The position numbers were made by a program, and so were the translations under genes. The notes below the pieces were generated by a model. It was not told the DNA's origin. It saw nothing but the letters and a program-made list of their open reading frames with translations, and searched no databases. 64,000 bases of DNA from CATQHW01 sp965243545 (GTDB lineage Bacteria; Spirochaetota; Spirochaetia; SZUA-6; Bin103), in assembly GCA_965243545.1 (NCBI GenBank), contig OZ251573.1, positions 1,054,001 to 1,118,000 on the forward strand. The letters run 5' to 3'. Below are positions 56,933 through 64,000 of the stretch, one piece after another. Within the stretch, counting starts at the first letter, position 1; each line of letters begins with the position of its first letter.

Positions 56933-57694
56933 TTACAACAGCGGGCGGGCGATCGCGCCGGCGCCGAGCGCCGCCAGCGCCGCGAACGCGGCCGCCCGCA
57001 TGCGCGCCGCCGGAATGCGCTTGGCCAGGGCCAGCCCGGCGTTCGATCCGGCCAGCGCGCACGGGGCCAGCAGCGCCGCCAGCCCGAGCGCGCGGACCAC
57101 GCTGGCGCCGAAGGCGACCGCCAGCAGCGCCAGCAGCGTGGCGGTGGCCGGCAGCCCGATCGCCCAGATGGTGGCGCGGATGCGCTCCGGCGGCCACCGG
57201 TGCGCGTAGGTCCAGAGCGCCAGCGGCGCGCCGCCCATGCCGGTCGAGCCGGCCAGCAACCCGGAGGCGCCCATCGCCACTACCGTCCACCCCGTCCCCA
57301 CCCGCGGCCGCGGCGCCGGCCGCCGGAGCCCCAGCACCAGCAGGGCCAGCAGCACCACCGCGCCGGCGGCCTGCCGGGCCAGCTCGGGACGGACCGCGAC
57401 CACCGCGCGCAGCGCCAGCACGCCCGCCGCCAGCGCCGCCATCAGGACCGCCAGCGGCCCGATCAGCTCCTGCGGCCGGACCCAGGCGCGCAGCCGCAGC
57501 ACGCCGTTGGCCATCTGCACCAGCATGGCCGAGCTGGAGATGGCGATCGCCTCCGGCGGCGCGAAGCCGCTGAGATGGAGCAGCGGGATCGCCGACAGCG
57601 CCAGACCGAAGCCGATGGTCGCCTGCAGCGCCGATGCGGCGGTCACGATCGCGGCCGCCGCCGCAACCACCGGCAGCGGCTGTCCCAGGAGCAT
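56933..57694 (-). CDS. TauE/SafE-type membrane permease (sulfite exporter family)
   Basis: 253 residues with seven to eight hydrophobic segments. N-terminal AAAAAIVTAASALQATIGFGLAL (in part) and LLAGSTGMGGAPLALW in the middle are the paired GxGG-like family repeats. The family exports sulfite, sulfoacetate or related organosulfonates. Next to a SulP gene, so sulfur anion handling may be shared. Confidence 0.85.
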   Translation of the reverse strand: MLLGQPLPVVAAAAAIVTAASALQATIGFGLALSAIPLLHLSGFAPPEAIAISSSAMLVQMANGVLRLRAWVRPQELIGPLAVLMAALAAGVLALRAVVAVRPELARQAAGAVVLLALLVLGLRRPAPRPRVGTGWTVVAMGASGLLAGSTGMGGAPLALWTYAHRWPPERIRATIWAIGLPATATLLALLAVAFGASVVRALGLAALLAPCALAGSNAGLALAKRIPAARMRAAAFAALAALGAGAIARPLL

Positions 57695-57809
57695 GGCGCC
57701 GGGTTCCGCCGCTCCGCTCAGCCGCCGCGGACCGGCCGATGCGGACGGCCGGTCACGGACTGATCGTCATCGGGCGGCGCGTCCCAGGCGGCCGGTCACG
57801 GCCGGACCG

Positions 57810-58529
57810 TCACGGCCGGCGCCAGGAGGCGAAGTACTCAGGCGCCCAGCGGCGCGCCAAGCAGGTGGTGCGCTCGGCGTGCGCGGCGCGCGCCGGCGCC
57901 GCCTCGGCTTCGATCCACTCCTCGGCGCCGGCCAGGTCCGGGAACTCGGCGATCCAGGCGCGATGCCACTCCGGGACCGGGTCGATGAGCTGGAAGCACT
58001 CCAGTCTCAGCATCCCGCGCTCGGCGGCGATCCGGCGCAGGTCGCCGGTGCGCTCGGCTTCCTCGTGGCCGGTACCCGCCACCGTCCGCGAGAACTGCAG
58101 GACCACGATGCTGGACCGGTCGGCGGTCAGCGCGGGAATCGCCTGCGGATCGGCCGCCTGCGGCTCGATCACGCGCGGCGGTCCCGGCAGCCAGCCGGCC
58201 AGCGCTTCCGGCGCCAGCGGCCGCGTCAGGTGATATTCATAGAATCCGTGCGTCCCGTACGGCGGCGCCATCTCCGCCTCGATCCACGCCTCGGCGCCGG
58301 CCAGGCCGGGAAACTCGATCACCCAGAACCGCTCCCAACCGCCCTGCCGCCCGATCAGGCGGAAGCCTTCCAGGCGCTGCAGGCTGTGACGGGCGGCGAT
58401 CGACAGCATCAGGTCGACGTGCTCCCGTTCGGCGGAGCGGCGCTGATCGCCGGTCAGCCCGTGCCAGGCCGCCGACCGGCCGGTCTTGGCCAGGATCACC
58501 ACGCGGCCGCGGTCGCTACGGAGCCTCAT
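57810..58529 (-). CDS. Duplicated ferredoxin-like (dimeric alpha/beta barrel) protein, unknown role
   Basis: 239 residues from ATG 58529, overlapping the stop of the CocE gene by four bases. Two copies of one domain: WERFWVIEFPGLAGAEAWIEAE at about 85-106 and WHRAWIAEFPDLAGAEEWIEAE at about 198-219, each with a preceding VVILAK/IVVLQF strand. A fused dimer of the small stress or catabolic enzyme fold. Function unknown; coupled to a hydrolase. Confidence 0.7.
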   Translation of the reverse strand: MRLRSDRGRVVILAKTGRSAAWHGLTGDQRRSAEREHVDLMLSIAARHSLQRLEGFRLIGRQGGWERFWVIEFPGLAGAEAWIEAEMAPPYGTHGFYEYHLTRPLAPEALAGWLPGPPRVIEPQAADPQAIPALTADRSSIVVLQFSRTVAGTGHEEAERTGDLRRIAAERGMLRLECFQLIDPVPEWHRAWIAEFPDLAGAEEWIEAEAAPARAAHAERTTCLARRWAPEYFASWRRP

Positions 58530-60415
58530 GCGGGGACCACCGGCAGCTCGACCGCGGATGGGTGCTCGGCCGACGCGTGGATGGTGTTGGCCGCTGCCTG
58601 CGTGCGCGTGTGGCGGCCGATCGGCTGGCCGGTGTTGGGGTTGACGTCGAAGCGCGGGAATGACGAGAAGCTCACCAGCAGCCGCAGCCGGTGGCCGGCG
58701 GCGAACAGGTTGCCGGTCGGATACAGCGGCACGGTGACGCGGTAGACGCGGCCCGGCTCCATGAGCTGCGGCCGGTCCATGCCGTCGCGGTAGCGCACGC
58801 GCATGATGCCGTCGGCGACGTTGAGACGGTAGCCGTCCGGCCACGCCGCGCTCGGCGGGTAGTAGTCCTGCAGCATCACGAACAGGTCGGTGTCCGGCGC
58901 GTCGGAGGAGAGGTAGATGGTCGCGGCGACCGGTCCGGTCACTTCCATCGGCTCCGCCAGCGGTTCGGTGGCGAACAGCAGCACGTCCGGGCGGGACTCA
59001 AGCGGCGCGTACGGCGGCGCGCAGCCGTGCAGGCCGGGCCGCGTCCGTTGATCGGCGCCGCCCGGCGCCACCATGAGCCGCGTCAGGGCGTTCGGCGCGT
59101 CCGGCGTAAAGCGTTCCGGCGCCGGCAGTATCTCATTGAGGGAGGAGACGTTGGCGGAGATGGTCGGCAGCGGATCGGCGGGATCGAAGCGGGCCGTCAG
59201 CGCGGCCGGCGCAGACGGCGGAGCGGACGCCAGCCGCCCGCCGGCGGACAGGTACAGCCGCGTGGCCACTGCGCGCGCGAGCGGCCACTCCCGTTCGGCG
59301 CGCCAGCGTCCGCCGTGCTGCAACCGCCCTTCGGCGGTGAGGCCGCCCGGCCCTCCGCCCATCACGAACAGGCGCACCGGCGGGTCGGGGTCGCCGCCGG
59401 ACCGGCCGCGCAGGTGGCGGTCGAACCAGCGCTTCATCAGGTGGTTGACGTCGGCCGCCAGGTTGCCGGCGACCGGCAACCCCGGCCCCAGGTCGACGTC
59501 GCCGGCCACGCAGGCGTCCATGGTGGCTTCGCCGTGCGTCCACGCCCCCATCAGCAGGGATTGGCCGGCCAGCCGGCCGCTCAGCGCCTGGTAGTTTTCG
59601 GTCGTCGCCTGCGTATAGGAGTCGTACCAGGAGCCGGCGTACATGGTAGGCACGTCGGCGGTCCGGTCGTAATGGGCGGCGAAGTTGAGCCCGGGCTGCC
59701 GCCAGAACTCACCGTCGTCGCCGTGCTCGTAGAGGTCGCGCGCCCAGCGCTCATAGACCGGCAGGCCGGCCAGCGGCGAGTCGCCGCCCCGCCACGGCAG
59801 CCGCTTGAGCCATTCGTACATGCGCTCGCCGGCGCGGGTCAGGCGGGCCTGCAGCGCCGGGTCGCGTTGCGCTTCGCGCGATACGGTACCGAAGGTGACC
59901 GCCCAGGTGAGCCAGCGCAGCTCCATCGCGCCGTTGTGGCGTAGCGTGGCGGTGTTGCCGTTGGCGCCGCCCTGGTTGACCCACATCGCCTTGAGGTGCG
60001 GCGGCCGCTCGATCGCCGCGGCGTTCTGCACCCACGCCAGGTACGAGGTGCCGCAGGTGCCGACGTTGCCGTCGCAGTACGGCAGCGACGCCAGCCACTC
60101 GATGGCGTCGTAGCCGTCGGGGCCCTCGTTCGCCAGCAGGACGAAGTCCCCGTCCGATCCGTAGCGCCCGCGGCAGTCCTGGATGGCGGCCAGGTAGCCG
60201 TGGCCGGCGAAGAACTCGCACGCCCGCTGGTGCGTGGGGCGCGCGCGGTCGTACGGAGTGCGCAGCAGGATGGCGGGAAACGGGCCGGGCAGCAGATGCC
60301 CGTCGCGCGCCGGCCGCCAGACGTCGGTGGCCAGCCACGCGCCGTCGCGCGCGGTCATCCCGCAGTTGCGGGCGTTGACGACTCCGTAGGGCGGCGGTTC
60401 TGCAGGCATGGGCAA
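58526..60415 (-). CDS. CocE/NonD-type hydrolase (S15 X-Pro dipeptidyl-peptidase-like)
   Basis: 629 residues from ATG 60415 (60409 also possible). Alpha/beta hydrolase core with nucleophile Ser124 in CGTSYLAWVQ, DGAWLATDVWRPA at the start, YAGSWYDSYTQ with the likely acid, and GAWTHG with the catalytic His. The C-terminal jelly roll (VTVPLYPTGNLFAAGHRLRLLVSFSSFPRF in part) is characteristic. It cleaves esters or acyl amides; the substrate is unknown. Confidence 0.88.
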   Translation of the reverse strand: MPMPAEPPPYGVVNARNCGMTARDGAWLATDVWRPARDGHLLPGPFPAILLRTPYDRARPTHQRACEFFAGHGYLAAIQDCRGRYGSDGDFVLLANEGPDGYDAIEWLASLPYCDGNVGTCGTSYLAWVQNAAAIERPPHLKAMWVNQGGANGNTATLRHNGAMELRWLTWAVTFGTVSREAQRDPALQARLTRAGERMYEWLKRLPWRGGDSPLAGLPVYERWARDLYEHGDDGEFWRQPGLNFAAHYDRTADVPTMYAGSWYDSYTQATTENYQALSGRLAGQSLLMGAWTHGEATMDACVAGDVDLGPGLPVAGNLAADVNHLMKRWFDRHLRGRSGGDPDPPVRLFVMGGGPGGLTAEGRLQHGGRWRAEREWPLARAVATRLYLSAGGRLASAPPSAPAALTARFDPADPLPTISANVSSLNEILPAPERFTPDAPNALTRLMVAPGGADQRTRPGLHGCAPPYAPLESRPDVLLFATEPLAEPMEVTGPVAATIYLSSDAPDTDLFVMLQDYYPPSAAWPDGYRLNVADGIMRVRYRDGMDRPQLMEPGRVYRVTVPLYPTGNLFAAGHRLRLLVSFSSFPRFDVNPNTGQPIGRHTRTQAAANTIHASAEHPSAVELPVVPA

Positions 60416-60488
60416 AGCGGCGTGACCTTGAGCACGGGCCGGCGGGGGCGGTACGGTCGGGTGACGATTCTCCGATCGGAGGGAGCTG

Positions 60489-61817
60489 GTGTCAACGAAG
60501 AAGAGCGACCCGGACCTGCAGACCTACTGGATGCCGTTTACCGCCAACCGGCAGTTCAAGCGCGAGCCGCGGTTGGTGGTGTCCGCCGAAGGCGTCTACT
60601 ACCGGTCCAAGGACGGCCGCCGGCTGATCGACGGGATCGCCGGCATGTGGTGCGTGAACGCCGGCCACGGCCGGACCGAGATCGTGGAGGCGATCCGGCG
60701 GCAGGCCGCGGAGCTCGACTACGCCACCTCCTTTCAGATGGGCCATCCGGCCGCCTTCGAGTTGGCGGCGCAGCTGTCGGCGCTCCTGCCCGGTGATCTG
60801 GGCCATCCGTTTTTCGTCAACTCCGGTTCGGAGGCGGTCGACACCGCGTTGAAGATCGCCATCGCCTATCACCGCCGGCGCGGGGAGGGGGGCCGCACGC
60901 GCCTGATCGGACGCGAGCGCGCCTACCACGGGGTCGGCTTCGGCGGAGCTGCGGTGGGCGGCATCGGCCCCAACCGCACGCCGTACGGGCCGCTGCTGCC
61001 CGGCGTCGACCACCTGCCGCACACCCACGATCCGGCGCGCAACGCCTTTTCCCGCGGGCAGCCCCAACACGGCGCCGAGCGCGCCGACGCTCTGCTCGAC
61101 CTGATCGCCCTGCACGGCGCGGAGACGATCGCCGCCGTGATCGTGGAGCCGGTGGCCGGCTCCACCGGCGTGCTGGTTCCGCCGGTCGGCTACCTGGAGC
61201 GGCTGCGGGAGATCACCGCAGGGCACGGCATCCTGCTCATCTTCGACGAGGTGATCACGGGCTTCGGCCGGCTCGGGTCGCCGTTCGCGGCGGCGCACTT
61301 CGACCTGCTGCCGGACGTGGTGACGCTGGCCAAGGGGCTCACCAACGGCGCCGTGCCGATGGGGGCGGTGGCGGTCCGCGACGAGATTTACGACACGTTC
61401 ATGGCCGGGCCGGAGGGCGCGATCGAGCTGACGCACGGGTACACCTATTCCGGCCATCCGCTCGCCTGCGCCGCGGCGCTGGCCACGCTCGGCGTCTACC
61501 GCCGGGATGGCCTGCTGACGCGCGCGGCCGATCTGAGCGACCACTGGCAGAACGCCGCGCACGCTCTGCGCGGCCGGCCGCACGTGATCGACGTCCGCAA
61601 CATCGGCCTGACCGCGGCCATCGAGCTGGCGCCGGTTCCGGGCAAGCCGGCCGTGCGCGGCATGACCGCGCTGCACCGCGCCTTTCGCAAGGGAGCGTTC
61701 ATCCGCGTCACCGGCGACACCATCGCCCTGGCGCCGCCGCTGCCGATCACGCCGGCGCAGATCGACGAGCTGTTCGGCCTGGTCGGCGAGACGATCGACG
61801 AGGTCGCCGACCCGTAG
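60489..61817 (+). CDS. Class III PLP-dependent aminotransferase (omega-amino acid:pyruvate type)
   Basis: 442 residues from GTG 60489 with GGAGGGA about ten bases upstream. Hallmarks: YWMPFTANRQFKREPRL, FFVNSGSEAVDTALK, GRERAYHG, ILLIFDEVITGFGRLG, and the PLP Lys282 in TLAKGLTNGAVPMGA. Expected to transfer an amino group from beta-alanine, taurine-like or other terminal amines to pyruvate. In the opposite orientation to the CocE gene. Confidence 0.88.
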   Translation: MSTKKSDPDLQTYWMPFTANRQFKREPRLVVSAEGVYYRSKDGRRLIDGIAGMWCVNAGHGRTEIVEAIRRQAAELDYATSFQMGHPAAFELAAQLSALLPGDLGHPFFVNSGSEAVDTALKIAIAYHRRRGEGGRTRLIGRERAYHGVGFGGAAVGGIGPNRTPYGPLLPGVDHLPHTHDPARNAFSRGQPQHGAERADALLDLIALHGAETIAAVIVEPVAGSTGVLVPPVGYLERLREITAGHGILLIFDEVITGFGRLGSPFAAAHFDLLPDVVTLAKGLTNGAVPMGAVAVRDEIYDTFMAGPEGAIELTHGYTYSGHPLACAAALATLGVYRRDGLLTRAADLSDHWQNAAHALRGRPHVIDVRNIGLTAAIELAPVPGKPAVRGMTALHRAFRKGAFIRVTGDTIALAPPLPITPAQIDELFGLVGETIDEVADP

Positions 61818-61827
61818 CGGAGCGGCT

Positions 61828-62634
61828 TTACGGTCCGGCCGGCTGCGGGTCGTTGACGAACTCGGTGACCACGCGGTTGAACCGCTCCGCCTCCGAGTAG
61901 AACGGCGCGTGATCGCTGTCCCGGAACACCTCCAGGCGGGCGCCGGGGATGTGTTGGGCCGCGTACCGGCAGCCGGGCAATGCGCCGCTGTGGCGGCCGG
62001 CGGCCACCAGCACCGGCACGCGGATCGCCGGGCAGAGCGGGCGCCAGTCCTGCGCGTGGTAGTCGGGGCCGAGCGTCACGCCGGCCGGCGCGTAGCCTGA
62101 CGCGGAGTCGGCCAGCCGCTCGATCTCTTCCGCGGACGCCTGCGGGCCGTAGACCGGGCCGAGCAGCATTCGCATCTTGCGTCGCCGGTAGTCGCCTTCG
62201 CTTTCGTCCGGGCGCTGTTCCGAGCCGGGAGGGGCCGGCGTGTGGACGGAGACGTGCACGGTCTCATCGACCAGCGCCACGCCGCGCAGCCGGTGCGCGC
62301 CGAACAGCTCCAGGTAGGAGTAGCAGGTGCGCGCGCCGATCGACCAGCCGACCAGCGTCACGTCGCGCAGACCGAGCGCACGGATGATCTCCCGCACGTC
62401 GGCCGCGTAGCGGGCGGTGCGGTGGCCCCACGGGGTGCGTTGCGAGCGCCCGCAGCCGCGCGTGTCGGGCGCGACCACGTGGAACCGGCGGCTGAGCGGC
62501 GGCAGGGTGCGCTCCCACCACACGTTGCTGAGGCCGCCGCCGTGGATCAGCACCACCGCCTTGCCGGCGCCGGCCTCGTCGTAGTGCAACCGCACGCCGT
62601 CGCTGGCGGTCACGTATCCCGATTTCCGCTCCAT
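61828..62634 (-). CDS. Alpha/beta hydrolase
   Basis: 268 residues from ATG 62634. Oxyanion HGGG at about 31-34, nucleophile Ser98 in VGWSIGAR, and His in DSDHAPFYSE near 244. At the usual acid position the sequence reads AAGRHSGALPG, so the canonical Asp is displaced or replaced. An esterase, haloalkane dehalogenase or epoxide hydrolase-like enzyme. It lies divergent to the oxidoreductase gene, 39 bases apart. Confidence 0.85.
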   Translation of the reverse strand: MERKSGYVTASDGVRLHYDEAGAGKAVVLIHGGGLSNVWWERTLPPLSRRFHVVAPDTRGCGRSQRTPWGHRTARYAADVREIIRALGLRDVTLVGWSIGARTCYSYLELFGAHRLRGVALVDETVHVSVHTPAPPGSEQRPDESEGDYRRRKMRMLLGPVYGPQASAEEIERLADSASGYAPAGVTLGPDYHAQDWRPLCPAIRVPVLVAAGRHSGALPGCRYAAQHIPGARLEVFRDSDHAPFYSEAERFNRVVTEFVNDPQPAGP

Positions 62635-62673
62635 CGCTCCCTCCGCCGGGCGCCGTGCTAAGCTGCGCGCGAC

Positions 62674-63666
62674 ATGAACATCGGCATCGTCGGCGCAGGC
62701 GGCATCGGTACCCGCCACGCCCAAGCATACGCCAAGCATCCCAAGAGCCGAGTGGCGGCGGTCTGCGACGTCGACGCGGCGCGCGCTACCCGCTTGGCCG
62801 ACGCGCACGGCGCGCGCGCCTTCACCTCCATCGCCGACATGCTGGCCGGCCGCATCGATCTGGCGGCGTGCAGCGTCTGCACCAAGGGCGAGGAGAACGG
62901 CGGCGATCACTACGCCCCGACCGTGGAGCTGCTGGAGGCCGGCATCCCCGTCCTGGGCGAAAAGCCGATCTCCAACCGGATCGACGAAGCGCGCAAGATG
63001 GTCGATCTGGCGGCGTCCAAGGGGCTGCCTTACGGGATCAACCTCAACCACCGCTTCACACCGGCCGCCGAGCGCGCCAAGGAATGGGTCGATTCTGGCC
63101 GGCTCGGGACCCTGCACATGATCGGCATGACCATGTGGATCAACAATCCGGTGGAGACCTCGCCGTGGTTCCACGTCCGCGCGCTGCACCCGCATTCGAT
63201 CGACGTGATGCGGTATTACGCAGGCGACGTCCGGCGGGTGGCGGCGTTCTTCATGAAGGGAGAGGGCCGCGCCATCTGGTCCAACGCAAAGATCGTCATG
63301 GAGTTCGCTGGCGGCATGATCGGATCGCTCACCGGCAGCTACGACGCCGGCGGCGGCTTCGGGCTGGAGACCTGCGACGTGACCGGCTCCAAGGGCCGGT
63401 TCCTGTTGGAGGAGGCGTGCCAGCGGCTCACCTTCTTCACGCGGGAGAGCCAGGAGGCGGAGACGTTTCAGTACCTGGGCGGGATGCTCGGCTTCAATGA
63501 GACGTTCGACAGCCGCATCGGCCGCTGGGTCGATCAGCTCGACCGGGGCGCGCCCCCGGAGCGGATCGACGCCTCCGGCGTGGACGCGCTGCAGGGGCAG
63601 CTCGTGATCGAGGCGTGCGTCCGCTCGTTCGAGCGCGGCGAAGTGGTCGAGGTGGAGCCGCTCTGA
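62674..63666 (+). CDS. Gfo/Idh/MocA family oxidoreductase
   Basis: 330 residues. Rossmann start NIGIVGAGGIGTRHAQAYAKHP with the GxGxxG motif, VLGEKPISNRIDEA with the conserved EKP, and INLNHRFTPAAERAKEWVDSGRLG (in part). The C-terminal alpha/beta domain carries HPHSIDVMRYY. NAD(P)-dependent oxidation or reduction of a sugar, inositol or related compound is expected. Confidence 0.9.
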   Translation: MNIGIVGAGGIGTRHAQAYAKHPKSRVAAVCDVDAARATRLADAHGARAFTSIADMLAGRIDLAACSVCTKGEENGGDHYAPTVELLEAGIPVLGEKPISNRIDEARKMVDLAASKGLPYGINLNHRFTPAAERAKEWVDSGRLGTLHMIGMTMWINNPVETSPWFHVRALHPHSIDVMRYYAGDVRRVAAFFMKGEGRAIWSNAKIVMEFAGGMIGSLTGSYDAGGGFGLETCDVTGSKGRFLLEEACQRLTFFTRESQEAETFQYLGGMLGFNETFDSRIGRWVDQLDRGAPPERIDASGVDALQGQLVIEACVRSFERGEVVEVEPL

Positions 63667-63730
63667 CCGCGGGGTTCCGCCGCGGGTAAGGGACGTTGTG
63701 CGCCGCGGTATTCCCGTTATGCTTGCGGGG

Positions 63731-64000
63731 ATGCCGCGGGTTCTGGTCAGCTGGATCGGCCACGCCGATCTGCGGGCCGTGGAGGGGAGCGGGGAGGCGG
63801 GCGTGGGGCCGGTTGCCCAGGCGCTCGCTTCCGGCCGGTTCGATGCCGCGTATCTGCTCACCAACTACGGGGACGAGGCGGACGACTACGTGCGCTGGCT
63901 CAGTGCGCGTGCGGAGGGGGTGGAGGTCTGCCTGGTGCGGGAGGCGCTCACCGGTCCTACCGAGTTCGGGGAGATTTATGCCGCGGCGGTGCGCGCGTGT
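63731..64000 (+). CDS. N-terminus of an RtcR/CARF-type sigma-54 regulator (partial)
   Basis: 90 codons from ATG 63731, cut by the window edge. PRVLVSWIGHADLRAVEG, then GPVAQALASGRFDAAYLLTNYGDEADDYVRWL (in part) and VCLVREALTGPTEFGEIY, resemble the CARF-like ligand-sensing N-terminus of RtcR regulators, which control RNA repair genes through a sigma-54 ATPase domain. That downstream part is outside the window. Confidence 0.6.
   Translation, partial: MPRVLVSWIGHADLRAVEGSGEAGVGPVAQALASGRFDAAYLLTNYGDEADDYVRWLSARAEGVEVCLVREALTGPTEFGEIYAAAVRAC

Noticed and set aside
1..64000. tRNA or rRNA genes
   Set aside because: No cloverleaf with a GTTCGAATC-type T arm and no rRNA-like conserved blocks were noticed; a dedicated search was not possible by eye.

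Overview
The window is very GC-rich bacterial chromosome with many GTG starts and four-base start/stop overlaps. The host is probably a diderm: it has several lipoprotein signal peptides and a secreted beta-barrel-like protein ending in an aromatic residue. The gene set (CocE hydrolase, C45 acyltransferase, GH-like enzymes, Gfo/Idh/MocA, DUF4143 ATPase) fits an environmental or symbiotic heterotroph. A spirochaete-like lineage is possible, but the phylum cannot be fixed from sequence reading alone. No rRNA, tRNA or CRISPR array was found.

Layout. (1) 1-5375: host genes (cupin, six-hairpin glycosidase-like protein, HAD dehalogenase, small orphan), an HNH-endonuclease pseudogene broken by two frameshifts, then a GC-rich tandem repeat array. 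(2) 5448-40071: a complete 34.6-kb Mu-like transposable prophage. Its ends are inverted repeats, each with two transposase-site-like motifs 22 bp apart, flanked by a 6-bp target duplication (GGAAAC). Removing the prophage and one copy of the duplication restores the reading frame of a host hexapeptide-repeat lipoprotein. (3) 40072-41650: the 5' part of that lipoprotein, a second copy of the repeat array, a truncated lipoprotein and a stray 3' piece of the HAD gene. (4) 41657-64000: a frameshifted AAA/DUF4143 ATPase behind twin hairpins; a sugar/redox/acyltransferase cluster; a HicBA-like pair; a MerR-VIT/VWA operon; a low-GC sacsin/HSP90-like ATPase (candidate defence gene); SulP and TauE-type transporters; a secreted barrel protein; CocE hydrolase; class III aminotransferase; alpha/beta hydrolase; Gfo/Idh/MocA oxidoreductase; and the start of an RtcR/CARF-type regulator cut by the window edge.

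The prophage has four transcription units. Left late operon (5725-12954): lysis genes, small and large terminase, DUF935 portal, and a MuF head protein fused to a zincin metallopeptidase domain. Leftward repressor operon (13957-12937): XRE-S24 repressor plus a small unknown protein. Early operon (13986-23430): Cro/Ner-like protein, about a dozen tiny unknown or zinc-finger genes, DUF3102 protein, MuA-type transposase, ASCH protein, MuB-type ATPase, DUF3164, GemA and Mor. Right late operon (23608-39958): protease/scaffold, major capsid, head completion, sheath, tube, frameshifted tail chaperone, tape measure, baseplate and fibre. The two late operons have matching GTAC...GTAC dyads with identically spaced -10-like hexamers, the expected target of the Mor-family activator that ends the early operon. 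Splitting the late genes around the immunity/early module differs from phage Mu. The most original signals are the MuF-zincin fusion and its downstream partner, the paired late promoters, the leaderless operator-promoter, the covarying palindromes in the early region, and the low-GC HSP90-like gene.
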